Origin: Lichina pygmaea
Taxonomy: Eukaryota > Ascomycota > Lichinomycetes > Lichinales > Lichinaceae
NCBI GenBank assembly: GCA_963422465.1
Contig: OY730171.1
Location: 434,001 to 498,000, forward strand
DNA length: 64,000 nucleotides
Direction: 5' to 3'
Positions 35,319 through 46,421 of the stretch are shown piece by piece (position 1 is the stretch's first letter; every line of letters begins with the position of its first letter). The position numbers and the translations under genes are program-made. The notes beneath the pieces were generated by a model. That model did no database searches, was not told the origin of the DNA, and saw only the letters and a list, made by a program, of their open reading frames with translations.

Positions 35319-36602
35319 TTAGTCCTCCCATTCTTCGTCCAACTGGTCAATCAGCCGATTCTCGTCGTCGTTTCGGCTACCTCGACCACCACCACCCCGG
35401 CCGTTTCCGCTGATCGACAGGCTGCGGTAGCCCCTGCTGCGTGGTATCAATCGGCCGCAGGACGAAGTCACTATAATAAACATATCCTATAGCAAAAACC
35501 GCGGCGGGCAAGTCAGCGGGAGCGGAAATCGAACACAACGACAGCAGCTGCCTTGTTCACGAGATTAAGCAGACCGACGGGGGACAAACCCTGAAGAACC
35601 CGCCAATGCCTGCCCACAAACTATAATTCGGCAGCTGCTTCCATCCACGAGCGTGCATGACAGTCCGTTGATAGACACAGCCGCCAACGAGGTAGACGAG
35701 CACAGCAATCAGGGCGCTGAGCGTTGTTAGCGAAGCGCCGACAGCCGTCTGGGCGGATAGACTAACATGACTCCAAAGACGCCAGTTGGGCCCAGCGTCT
35801 GCTGCGCGTTGCTGACGCCTCCGCAGGCGTGCGGTGACCGCAGCTCGAAGAAGTATGCGCACTCGTCCGGGCTGGCCCCGACGAATGCCACAGATGCCCT
35901 CGGCGCTAGAGCGTCTCTTTCACACAGCACAGAGATCAGGGTCGACTTCCTCCGCTTGGAGCCTTCTTTCTGATGACCCTTTCCATCATGTCGATCATCG
36001 TCGTCGTCCTTGCGTTTGTCGTCGCCGTGGCCGATCAGCTTGCGCGGGCTGAGACCATTCGCATCCAGCGATCGTTTGGACGAGGGGTGATCAGGGCATG
36101 GAGAGCCATCCCTGTACTCGAGAACCATCTTACGCCCGCGGAAGATGGGCTCTGACGACTGCTCACTGCGGACAAAGGTTTAGCCACGGACGAAGGCCAC
36201 ATATTTGAAGTTGACCCCTCACCCTATTGAGTACACTTTCCCGTGTAGCTCGTAGTAGGCGCTCACGTTTCGCCATCTCGACTCTTGCAGGCCTTGGACG
36301 TCTTGAAGCTTCTCGATGACCGGCGCGCATACATTGAGGGTGAAGTTGGCCGGATAGTCGTATCCCCGCGCATGCCAACTGCTTGTTCGCTGGTCTTTTT
36401 GGGCTTTCTTTCCTGACTCGGGAGGGGCCAGCAGTATCGGGTTCAGATCGAAGAACGAGCCGCTATTCGGCGAATGCACAGTGCACGGTGGATCTTCTCT
36501 CGACTTTGCCTTGTCGTCCGACGGAGCTGCTGCTGCCGTCGACGGGGCTACCTGCTGCAGTAGAACGGCAAGGCCAATGGCCGCCACATCGTACCAGCGC
36601 AT
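35319..36602 (-). CDS. ATG27: Autophagy-related membrane protein Atg27
   Basis: Four exons (36602-36223, 36165-35767, 35716-35590, 35486-35319) join in phase and encode 357 residues. Atg27 is a type I membrane protein that cycles between Golgi, endosome and pre-autophagosomal structure and supports Atg9 traffic. Visible parts are a signal peptide (MRWYDVAAIGLAVLLQQVAP), a mannose-6-phosphate-receptor-like lumenal domain with CTVHSPNSGSFFDLNPI, WHARGYDYPANFTLNVCAPV and GKVYSIG, then DGSPCP, STLISVLCERDA, FVGASPDECAYFFE and HACGGV with its conserved Cys. A transmembrane helix spans GVFGVIALIAVLVYLVGGCV. The cytosolic tail is PNYSLWAGIGGFFRDMFIIV and ends DENRLIDQLDEEWED. Donor GTTAGT at 35766 and acceptor at 36166 were set by phase. 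It diverges from ERG24 over 318 bp. Confidence 0.95.
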
Positions 36603-36920
36603 GACGAGGGCTGTAGACCGTGATCGAGCATTAGCATCAGCGTGCCGGGACGTCCAGTAATGAATTTATGGCCGATGATGCTCTTGACCAGCTTTACCAT
36701 CACGGCCGTTCGGCTGAGACTCCAGCTGAAGCAACGTAAGCGTCGTCCGGGTGTTGGTATTGATGAGTCAGCAGTGGCCAAGTGAACCCGCTGACTAACC
36801 AAAATTCCTTATGGGGGGGCATGCGACAGCGGAGTCAACAAACGGCTTCGTCACAGGTTGCAGCATCTCGACGAGCTGCGATTACCTCGGTTGTCCAAGT
36901 CAGACTTCCACAACCTTGAC
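36603..36920. promoter_or_regulatory. Shared divergent promoter of ATG27 and ERG24
   Basis: 318 bp separate the two start codons. Apart from a short G run at 36812 I see no element I can name. Confidence 0.4.
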
Positions 36921-38519
36921 ATGGGCGACACGAAGGTTGATCAGCGAAAGGTCGACGACAAGAGTGCCGTCCTCAGGCCAAGATTTCGCTATGAATTCGG
37001 AGGGCCGTAAGTGCTCGACTGACTCGAGAGCTCTGTCTTGCGACGCTAATTCCAGCCCAGGCTTGGAACCTCGGCCATGACCCTGGGCTTGCCCGTCCTC
37101 TGCTTCCTCGCAACGTTCCTGTGCAATGATATCGCCGGCTGCCCGATTCCTTGCGTTCTCCACCCGTCGACATTCACCTGGCAGCAGTTCAAGGAAGAGA
37201 GCGGCTGGCCACGCGACGGGCTGTACGGCTTCACCAACCGGACCGTCGTCGCATGGGTGCTCGGCTACCACGCGCTCAGCGTCGTGATGCAGCTGGGCCT
37301 GCCTGGTCAAGAGGTCCAGGGCGTCGAGCTGCGGAGCGGCGGCAGGCTCAAGTACAAGTTCAATGGTGAGGGGTACCGACCTTGCCACCGTTGCTAGGAG
37401 ACGCGCTCATCTCCGGTGGTAGCGCTCACTTCGGCCGTTGTCATCCTGACGGCCGTCTTTGTGGGCACGCTGACGGAGGGCCCCAATTTTGCCGTGTGGA
37501 GCTTCATCTGGGACAACTACCTGGCAATCCTGACCACCAACGTCGCCATCGCGTTCGCCCTGGCTAGCTTCGTGTACGTGCGCAGTTTCGGGGTCCGACG
37601 ACGCAACGGAGAGAAACGGGAGCTCGCTTCCGGCGGTGTTTCGGGGGCCATGATCTACGACTGGTTCATCGGCCGGGAGCTGAACCCACGTATCGAGGTG
37701 CCCTTCCTCGGCACGATCGACATCAAAGCCCTCTGCGAACTGCGGCCGGGGATGCTTGGCTGGCTCCTTCTGGACTACGCCTTTGTCGCGCACCAGTACA
37801 AGAGATACGGGTACGTGACGGACAGCATCGTGCTGATCGCCTTCTTCCAGTCGATCTACGTGCTCGACGCGGTCTGGAACGAAGCGGCGATCCTGACGAC
37901 GATGGACATCACCACGGACGGCTTCGGCTTCATGCTCGCCTTTGGCGACCTGGTGTGGGTGCCGTTCGTCTACTCGTTGCAGACGCGCTACCTGGCGACG
38001 CACCCGGTGCAGCTGGGCCTGTGGGGCACCGTCGGCGTGCTCGTCGTCCAGGCGGTCGGGTACTACATCTTCCGGTCCGCCAACAACGAGAAGAACCGGT
38101 TCCGGACCGACCCGACCGACCCGCGCGTCGCGCACCTCAAGCACATGAACACGGCCGCCGGCACCAAGCTGCTCGTGTCGGGCTGGTGGGGCTGCGCGCG
38201 ACACATCAACTACCTCGGCGACTGGATCATGGCCTGGGCCTGGTGTCTGCCGACCGGCTTCGCCGGCTACCTCGTCCGCCGCACCGTCCCGCCAACCTTC
38301 CCCGGCGGCACCGCCCCGCTCGAGCACCAGCTCACGCTCGTGCCCGGCCACGCCCGCGGCTGGGGCATGCTCTTCACCTACTTCTACGTCCTGTACTTTG
38401 CCGTCCTCCTCGTCCACCGCGAGCTGCGCGACGAAGAGAAGTGCGAGCGGAAATACGGCGACGACTGGGAGAAGTACAAGGCCAAGGTTCCGTCGAGGAT
38501 CATCCCTGGAATATATTGA
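36921..38519 (+). CDS. ERG24: Delta(14)-sterol reductase Erg24
   Basis: Three exons (36921-37006, 37061-37365, 37423-38519) join in phase and encode 495 residues, normal for the family. The enzyme is a polytopic ER membrane protein that uses NADPH to reduce the C14-15 double bond left by Erg11 in ergosterol synthesis. The ERG4/ERG24 family is shown by RYEFGGPLGT near the start, MIYDWFIGRELNPR, LLLDYAFVAHQYKRYGYV, LVSGWWGCARHINYLGDW and the end DDWEKYKAKVPSRIIPGIY. The variants SGWWG-ARHINY and RIIPGIY favour Erg24 over Erg4 (C24). About eight hydrophobic helices can be counted. Splicing to GPLGTSAMTLG uses acceptor 37060, and FN|ALTSAVV uses the intron 37366-37422. I start at MGDTKVDQRKVDD; a slightly longer N-terminus in an upstream exon cannot be excluded. 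Confidence 0.93.
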
Positions 38520-39830
38520 ATTTCTAGTCCCCTCTCTCTCTCTGATTTCCTTTCTTTTCCCTCTTTGACAACCTTTTCTTCTTTGTTCATATCTTCTCCC
38601 CTTTCCCCCTCTCCCTCTTTTCTCTTTCATCTTTCTTTTTCTTCCTATTTGCTCCCCATCAACCACGTCCTCCCCCTTTCATCCTCTCCGTCCTCAAAAC
38701 ATCTTCCTGTCCACCCGCTCAACCAAGACCTCTTTCACAACCTCACGATTCCTCTCCCTTTACGCCTCTCGTATGTTTTTACCCTTCTAATCTCTGCCTC
38801 CTACGATCCAATCCAAGCCAATCCAGTTCAGTCCAATCTCATCCAGTCCAATCCAGTCTCATCCAGTTCAGTCCCATCCAATCCCATCCAATCCGGTTCA
38901 ATCCATTCCCATCCAGTCTCATCCAATCCAATCCAATCCAATTCACTTCAGTCCCATCAATCCCAATAGAATCCACTCCAATGCAATGCAATTCTTCTGT
39001 CACCTCCTTCCAAGCAAGGCGTACTGTGATACGAAGGACAGTGATTTCGACAGCGATTTCGACAGTACAGAGTACGGCATCCACAGTACTTCCAGCGCCG
39101 TACAGCGGCTTAACCCACTGCACCATCCAGCGGTATACCCTTCCAGCGGCGTGCAGGACAGCACCAGTAGCACCAGCATGGCTACTAAGCTCAGCTACTG
39201 CCTGGTGTTGGCCAGTGCTGGAGCTACAAGGCATCGGCCTGTTCAGAGAGGGGAGAAGATGCTGTCGATTGAGGCTCTCTCGGGCTCGAGGGCCTATAGG
39301 CCGGTCAAGCTACGCTGACTAACGACTGACTAAGCCGGGCTCGGCCCTAGCCCGCCGCAACACCGAGGGTCGCAAGTCTTACTATACATCGGCGTCTTGG
39401 CTGGGAGGGAGAGTATGCTTTTCATACTTCTTTCCTTCATTGCTTCCTTCCTAAAGTGCTGGCTTGATCATGTTGTGCTTGGTTGGCATTGCGCTCTTCT
39501 CATTCTCCCGTCGATTAGGGGAATTACCGTGTTTCCATTTTTCTGTCGTGGTAGAGGAAAGTTGGACGTCTCACTCGGGTTCTCTCCTTCCCTTTGCGCC
39601 TGCCTCTTTTGCGTCCGCCGCCGAAGATCGCATCTTGCAATGTGACTGCGGCTCTCGGTAGTACTGTAGTCACAGGGGGAGGGGAGGGGGGGTGAAGAAG
39701 GAGAGGCTAAACGGACGAGGGGAGACAGACAAGAACGGCCGGGATCAACGGTTCTGCATGAGCGACGCGAGACTAGAGTCCTCCATAGAGATGACGATGA
39801 ATCTAACATGACTTCGAGCTTCGATCCTGC
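38520..39830. other. Convergent 3' region of ERG24 and the beta-glucosidase
   Basis: No gene recognised. The first 280 bp are pyrimidine-rich, then a CCAAT-like pentamer array, then mixed sequence with palindromic CTGTACTGTAG-type words near 39650-39670. Confidence 0.5.
38808..38985. repeat. ATCCA/TCCAAT pentamer array
   Basis: About 180 bp are made almost entirely of 5-bp words ATCCA, GTCCA, GTTCA and CCAAT in register (for example AATCCAATCCAATCCAATTC). It begins 289 bp past the ERG24 stop codon. The unit resembles the quasi-repeat at 31440-31740. Confidence 0.88.
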
Positions 39831-42800
39831 TCAAGCCAACTGCTCTGACAGGGGCAGGTCCCTGGACGAACCCCCAACGTACACAGTCTTGGTGTGGTCT
39901 GAGATGGCCCAATTCTGTTGGCCGGTATCCCAGTTGGACAGATCGCGGCGGGTGATGTCGGCGGTAAAGGTCGCCGACGACCCCGGATCGATGGAGAGAC
40001 GCTGAAAGTCGCGGAGGACGACCTTCGGATCGCCAGGCCCGCCGTGGGAGATGTACAATTGAGGCACTTCCTCGCCGGCCACGTTACCGGTGTTGGTCAC
40101 CGTCGCACGCACTTGATACAACACATCGTACAGCTGGGGGTTTCCGCCAGGGGCGCCCCCCGCCGGAGGGATCGGCTGGGGCGAAGAGTCACGGCCGCCT
40201 CGAGGGATGCTAGGGTCATCCCCCGACCCGGGAGAAGCATTGGCGCTGGTCTGGTTGATGTAGGGGTAGATGTAACGTGGCACGGCGCTGAAGTTCGCCG
40301 GGAAACCGTAGTCACCAGGGTCCAGGCTGACGTTCCGGGTGGCAGGCGCCGGTGGGGTGAGTCCGACGGCGGGAATGTACGGGCCCGCGTTGGTCTCGGT
40401 GACGATGAGGTTCGAATATTCAAACGTCGTGTAGCTGAGTCCGAACCCAAACTCGTAAACGGGTTTCAGGTTGTTCTTGTCGAAGATGCGATAGTCGATG
40501 AAGACACCTTCTGTGAAATCCTGCTGGGGCACGGGTCCGTTGGGCTCGTACAGGAGGTCGGTGCCGTAGTCTTGACGAGTGGAGCCCCACGTGAAAGGAG
40601 ACTTGCCACCGGGATTGGCTCGGCCGTAGAGAACATCGGTCTGCAGGGGGTAGATTAGCGACACCGGCGACGGGACCAGGCCGGACTTGAACCTACAATC
40701 GAGTTGCCGGATTCTTGGCCAGGCAGACCGGCCCACACGATGGCCGTCACGTTGGGGTTGTTGACGAACGAGTCGAGCAGCACAGGCCCCACCGAGTGGA
40801 TGACGACGACGGTGTTGTTGCACGCAGACGACACATTTCGGATGAGGGCATCCCCGTCGTGCCATAGCGTCAGGTTGTTCCGGTCCCCCTGGTTGTTGTC
40901 CACGGTGATGTAGCCTTCCCCCGAATTGGCATTGACGAAGACGAGGGCGACGCTGGCTTGGCGGGCCACGGCGTTGGCTCGCGCGTACGCGTAGTCGTCC
41001 GTGACGGCCTGGACGACGGAGCCATCGGCGACGGCCCGGTTCTGCAGCGCCGTCAAGGGAGTGATGAGGTAGGGATAGTTGGCGGTGCCGGAGCCCCATC
41101 CCTGGCCAAGCGTGCCCTCGTCGCATCCTCGATCGGGGCAGCCGTTCTCACCCTGCGGATTCTCCGCCGCGTCGGAACCGAAGATGCCGACAGAGCGAGG
41201 CTTCTTCAACGGAAGAGCGCCGTCGGTGTTCTTCAGGAGGACCGTGCCACGCACGGCTACGTCGCGGATCAACGCGGCGTGCTCGTCGCGGACATCGACG
41301 TGCTCATTCACCTGCGCATAGCCGCCCTTGGCGAGAAAGTGCTCGTAGCCGAACGTGTCGGACGTCCAGGAGCTGAAGTTGATCGGTCTCGTGGCGCGGT
41401 CCCGACCGACCTTGTACCAGGCCGCGACGATACGGGTGGCCATGTCGTCGACACGCCATATCGGAACGGAGCCGTTGATGACGGCGAGAGTCAAACTCTC
41501 GCCCCAGAAGGAGACGCCGGTGCCGAAGAAGGTGTCGCCAGGCATGCTCATATCCAAGCCGGCCAGGGCGGTCGCGACCCCGGCGTGCTGGGCCTGCCAG
41601 TCGCTCAGGACAAAGCCTTGGAAGCCGAGCTCGCGCTTCAGCAGGTAGTTGAGGGTGTAGCTGTTCTGGCACCCGTAGCTGTTGTTAATCTGCTGGTACG
41701 AGCACATGATAGAGCCGACCCCGGCTCGGACGGCGTCGGCAAACGGCCAGAGATAGAGCTCGTGCATCGTCACATCGTCCACATTCGAGCTGAGCGCCTC
41801 GTCGACGAGACCGCTGAACGCGATCGATTCGAGCGCTTGCCGGAAGTGTTCTTGCTCGTTCGCGATGTAGTGCTTCGCACAGGCAATGACGCCGGCGTCT
41901 TGGATGCCTCGGATGGTCTCGGCCATGCCGATCCCGGTGAGGACGCTATCGAGCAGGTTAGCGCAACGCAGCCATACGAGATGGGCTCAGGCTAGGCTGA
42001 CGGATCCGGAGAGAAGCCTTCCCAGTTCCTGCCAGCAGCCGGAGCTCGTCCGAGCGCTCCTGCGACAGGGCCGAGCTGGATATCAACCTGGCGTTGTCGC
42101 GTCAGCGATGCCTTAAGGTAGAGGTCTGGCGGCCGAAGAAATGCACCCACTCCTTTGTCTCTGAACTCGGCCCCCATGGCGTAGCCACGGCGGTACATCA
42201 GCCCTCGGTCGAACGTGGCCGCGACGGTGATGCCGGCGGGGAAGACCGAGTTGTAGTCGGCTGAGCCAAGAGAAGTCAGCATGAGCACCGCGGCAGACAT
42301 CGTGGGAGGGAGACGTACTGAAACGGAGACCCAAGGGCGAGTCTTGCAGACAGAGACTACGGAAACCCAAGCGCTCGACGGCTCCAGTCTGACCAACGCA
42401 TCTCTCCTGCTGCCACCCTACGCCGGTAGTGATATTGACCTTCTCGAGCAGGGTCATCTGAGCGACAAAGGCACGAGCCTTGTCGTAGGCTTCCGCCCAG
42501 TCGGCGTCGCCGGTACCCCATGGTGACGGGTAGAACGGGGGGGACGTCTGGTTGGAACGAGCACCCTCGACGGCCCGAGGGTCGGTAGCATTTGGGTAGG
42601 TCGAATCAGGAAACTAGACGCACGAGTCCAGGCATCAGCGGAGTGTCGGCAATCGTAGAACTCCCTGCACCGATTCCGCATGCTCGCGTTGAAACAGGCT
42701 CGACTGGTAGAGCTCTTACGGGAGTCACAGGAGGTGAGGTCTGCTGTGCCCCGCAGCGCTCAACATGGACGAGTAGGAGTAGTGGTAGTAGCAGCGCCAA

Positions 42801-42872
42801 CGGTAGCAGCTGAAGCTGTACTCGTAGAGCAGATGCCGCCGAGCATGGCAGGGTCAGGTGGCGGCGCCACAT
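39831..42872 (-). CDS. Secreted GH3 beta-glucosidase
   Basis: Six exons (42872-42720, 42613-42319, 42260-42151, 42087-42002, 41945-40697, 40640-39831) join in phase and encode 900 residues. The enzyme releases glucose from the non-reducing end of cello-oligosaccharides and other beta-glucosides outside the cell. A signal peptide is clear ([19 protein letters not shown]). GH3 marks are [73 protein letters not shown] and [13 protein letters not shown], in which the Asp of SDW (about residue 330) is the nucleophile. The second domain has [20 protein letters not shown] and [18 protein letters not shown] fibronectin-III-like C-terminal domain follows ([20 protein letters not shown], about 820). 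The length fits fungal enzymes of about 860. The exon 1/2 junction ([11 protein letters not shown]) rests on splice signals and is the weakest. A TA-flanked repeat element lies 514 bp upstream. Confidence 0.94.
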
Positions 42873-43209
42873 CTCCGTTGAGCCTTGGCCGTCGCGGAGC
42901 TCCTTTGGTCTCTTTCGTCGTCCAATGTCTGGTCGACCGAAGAACAATCACGAGAGAAGAAGAGAACGGCAAGCAAGCAGATCGTGGCAGGACTCGAGAA
43001 CGGAAGAGAAGGCCTCTTCAACGTTCCCATGGCGAAGATGGTTCCCTAGTTCCTGCCGGGCTAGCAAGGGTGCATTGACGAGGATAGGACCCCTTGCTTC
43101 CTCAGATGTGGGAAGCAAGGCGTCTTGTGGTACAGGTATCGGCAGGACAGTAGTAGTCGTAGTGCTACGTAGTGCTACGTAGTGATCATACGGAGGTATG
43201 ATTCCTACT

Positions 43210-43241
43210 ACTCCTCCTCCTCCTCCTCCTCCTCCTCCTCC
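43210..43241. repeat. (CTC)n microsatellite
   Basis: About ten CTC triplets on the plus strand, 338 bp upstream of the beta-glucosidase start and 145 bp before the inverted-repeat element. Confidence 0.93.
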
Positions 43242-43385
43242 GATCAGACCCGAGGAGGAGCGTTTCCTACATCTCTGTGGCACACGTCATCGTTGGGAGT
43301 GCTCGGTGTCCAGAACGGGTCATGAAATACAAAGCGCATTCGCGGGGAATGGCGACTGTCACACCGAAGGGAGCTACGAACGTTA

Positions 43386-44190
43386 CCCGTGCCTGAGGGG
43401 GGGGGGGGGGTAATACCCCCCTCCTCCCGCACCTTCGGTACGTCCGGAACACCCCTCCATCCGGAGGGGTGTCGGACAGTTCAACCATCCGGACAGTTCA
43501 ACCGTCGTTCTCTTGTCGCAACAAATTGAAATGACCATAACTCTGCAACGCAACAACTAAATAAAAAAGTAAGCGGCTCATTTGATTCCTCTACCTCTGT
43601 TCTGTAGTCCTTGAAGTTACAGGCTTCTCTCAATTTTTCTGGTGTTGCTGAGAAGTTACGGTAGTTATCGCTCAACAATAAAGTATCAACAGCATCAATT
43701 TCACAACACTTATAACTCCACCATCAAATAGACAAGTACTGTTTTTTATGCACCTATCAGATTCCTGTACTTTTTTTCCATCATCCCTGAGGTTGCCAGA
43801 CCTCCCCTGACAATGCTGTTGTTTTTGTAGTCGTTGCAGCCTGAGTAGTAGCTCAGTGTGGCCTTCTCATGAGAGCTCACCTTGCTTACTAATACATACA
43901 TTTTCTTCTCTCAAAGTCACTGTGCTAGAACATTGAGATCTTTGGCTAGAATTGAGATAGTAGCTTTTTATGGTTGGAGATGAAATCTATAGCCTTCTTG
44001 ACACGAGTCTTAACTTCTTTGTCCAATTTGGCCATGTTGTGGTGGAATGGTGATGGCTTGAAGTTGGTGACTATCGATGGATTTGTTAGGGACGGTTGAG
44101 CTGTCCGGACGGTTGAACTGTCCGACACCCCTCCGGATGGAAGGGTGTTCCGGACGTACCGAAGGGGGGTATACCCCCCCATGGCACGGG
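43386..44190. mobile_element. 805-bp inverted-repeat DNA element flanked by TA
   Basis: The left end (43386-43506) and the right end (44088-44190) are inverted copies of each other. Both start CCCGTGCC, then a G/C tract, GTA(A)TACCCCCC, CGGTACGTCCGGAACACCC, TCCGGAGGGGTGTCGGACAG and TTCAACC-type repeats. TA flanks both sides (43384-43385 and 44191-44192), as for Tc1/mariner/pogo-type elements. The interior (43515-44080) is AT-rich, unlike the neighbourhood. It has no full transposase; a minus-strand frame from 44032 encodes about 29 residues (MAKLDKEVKTRVKKAIDF) that could be the start of a lost transposase. So this is a non-autonomous (MITE-like) element. The ends still match closely, so it is probably not very old. 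Confidence 0.82.
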
Positions 44191-46421
44191 TACACGCTAC
44201 GATATGTACAGTACGTATGTATGTATGTAAGTGCCTCGTACAAACCTTTGCCGGGGCAACGGGGTTGAAAGCTGGGATCCGCAGACCTCGGCCACGCCCC
44301 CTCTGGGAATAGTCTCATATCTGACAACGTCACAGCACTATCGGTGTAAGGAGCGACCTGGTCAAGAGGCGAACGTGTCCACCTCCCCTCAGCCTGTCTG
44401 TGCTCAGGCTTCGGCTGGAACAAGTTTCACGACGTGAATGTCAGCTCGCTCCTAGAAGGGCACGCCACACGAAAAAGGACTGGGGGACACGGCGGAGCCA
44501 GCCCACAATATGCATGGATCTACTCAGACACAACTCTGATGGGGCTCACTACGAGAGAGGACATCGGAAAACCACATGAACAGACTGAATATCAAGCTCG
44601 GCATGTACTTCCTAGCCTTCTAGTTCAGAAGAGAATCCCACGATCGTTCTAGCCACGTTACGTACGTATGTACGTATGTAGGTGAGATGAATTCGGAAAA
44701 TCGTTCTCCCGATAGCGATTAGTCACCAAGCCGCCAACTCTCCTGGCCTGATCGACCGGACGTGGCGACTGTACCACCGTTTTCTTGCTTGGCATACTTC
44801 TCAACGAAGAATCTGGCACTGAGAAATACGTACGGCATCTTGACGTGGATGTTCGTACATGGCAATCATATAATAAGCAGTCACGATTGGAAGATGACCA
44901 TCCAGGCAGCACGCCAGTACCTTCGTACAGCTCAACCTCGCCGTACGGTGCTGTACGTATACCTCGTAGTTTTCACCAAATCAAGTCTGCTGCTTCGTCA
45001 GGCCGAGGGCAGGTTCGTTCGTAGCAGACATTGTGTGGTTGACACACTGTTCATAAAACCTTAAGGACAAGACAAGCTCTTCGTGCCCCGGCCATTTCTT
45101 TGGGCAAGCTGTCCGCCACCTGCCAGACGGAGCTCGGACACAACATCGGAGAGTGCAAGTCCTCCGATTGATAAGCCAGCCATCTCCAGTCGAACAAAGG
45201 CGGTATGAACCCAGCGACGATGACACATCCGAAACGCCAGGCGGCCTGCTGACTAATCATGAAACGGTCGAAGACGACTCGTGCTGGATCCGGCCCGGAA
45301 AAACTCAAGCTCCATCTGATTACCTCATCCAGTCTTTGTTTGTTTACATCTCAGAGCCGGGACGCTTCGTCCAACATGGTCGATTCACGCATTGACCGTC
45401 TGAGATGCCCCAGCACGCTGGAACCATTGTGAAGCCGTCGTGGTCAGTTTGTTAGGAGAAAGCAACGATTCAGGTTTGGACGTACAGTACGTGCTTGTAC
45501 CCATACGTAGAGCGTTGCGAATAACTCCATCGTGTGATTCGATGCTGGCTCTGCCGCCAATGCAGCAGCGCATGCTTGGCAAGTGCTTGCTGGCCAATTG
45601 AGCGCTTCGTACATCCCAATCAGCCCCTGCTCATACCAGCGCTGCGTCAACAAGAGCGGACGAGGAGTCATCTCCGCTGGGCTTTTTGATGCCGCAGTAC
45701 GCATGCATCAGCGGTATCTGTCGGATTGGGCATCAGTGCGATCGTAGGCGTTCGTGTATGCAGGAAGATGTCTCACGCGACGCGTTCTTGGCCCGGTCGT
45801 CAGGACTGACGCTCGCAAGCTGGTCCTGTCGACGAAGAACGATGGGAGTACGAAGTACGTAACGTACGTGCGGAGTACAAGTGACCCTGCATGTACTGTA
45901 GAAAGGCGGGCGAAGTGGTGGACGCGCAGATGCCGGACGATGACCGTTACCAAGCCTTGCCCTTGACTTAGGCCTGTTCTTGCCGCGTGGAAGAGTGGCT
46001 GCAGAACAAAAAGAACCGTCCTGTTCCATCCTCCACACACCCTTTTCACACATCCCATGGTATCCGGAATCCGCAATTGTGCGATGCATGGCAAGCCAAT
46101 CTAGCTGTCCTTTCTTGATGGTCGAACATGTGCACCTCAGCGGGTGCAACATGCGATGATGACCTGTTGACTCGTCGCATCAAGAGACTATGCAGAGTGC
46201 GCGTGACGTTGAGCCTTTCCAGATCACAAGATGTCGTGCGCTTCGGTCAGATGTGCTGATGTGCTTACAGTGCCCTGTCGACTGGCTGTCTCTGTCGACC
46301 GTAGGATTCCTTCGTCGACTCATCCATCCGCCAAGCCACACCGTCGGAATCCCATACACTTCAGCGTTGATAGACGACAACCACCGTCCGCCCCACCAGC
46401 TAGGGGGCCCAGGGGAGGACG

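Larger units (their letters stand above)
42873..46421. other. 3.5-kb non-coding region with an inverted-repeat element
   Basis: Apart from the element at 43386-44190 and a CTC microsatellite I recognise nothing. Frames on the minus strand at 45040-45700 are up to 86 codons and could be exons of a small unknown gene, but no family or splice pattern supports this. GTAC-rich phrases occur at 44203-44230, 44655-44685, 45478-45492 and 45849-45880. Confidence 0.5.

Noticed and set aside
37407-38666. 419-codon minus-strand frame opposite ERG24
   Set aside because: Arg/Val/Gly/His-rich shadow of a GC-rich gene; ERG24 on the plus strand has clear family motifs.
45040-45704. Two minus-strand frames of 85-86 codons as exons of a small gene
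   Set aside because: No splice pair joins them convincingly and neither resembles a family; too weak to list.
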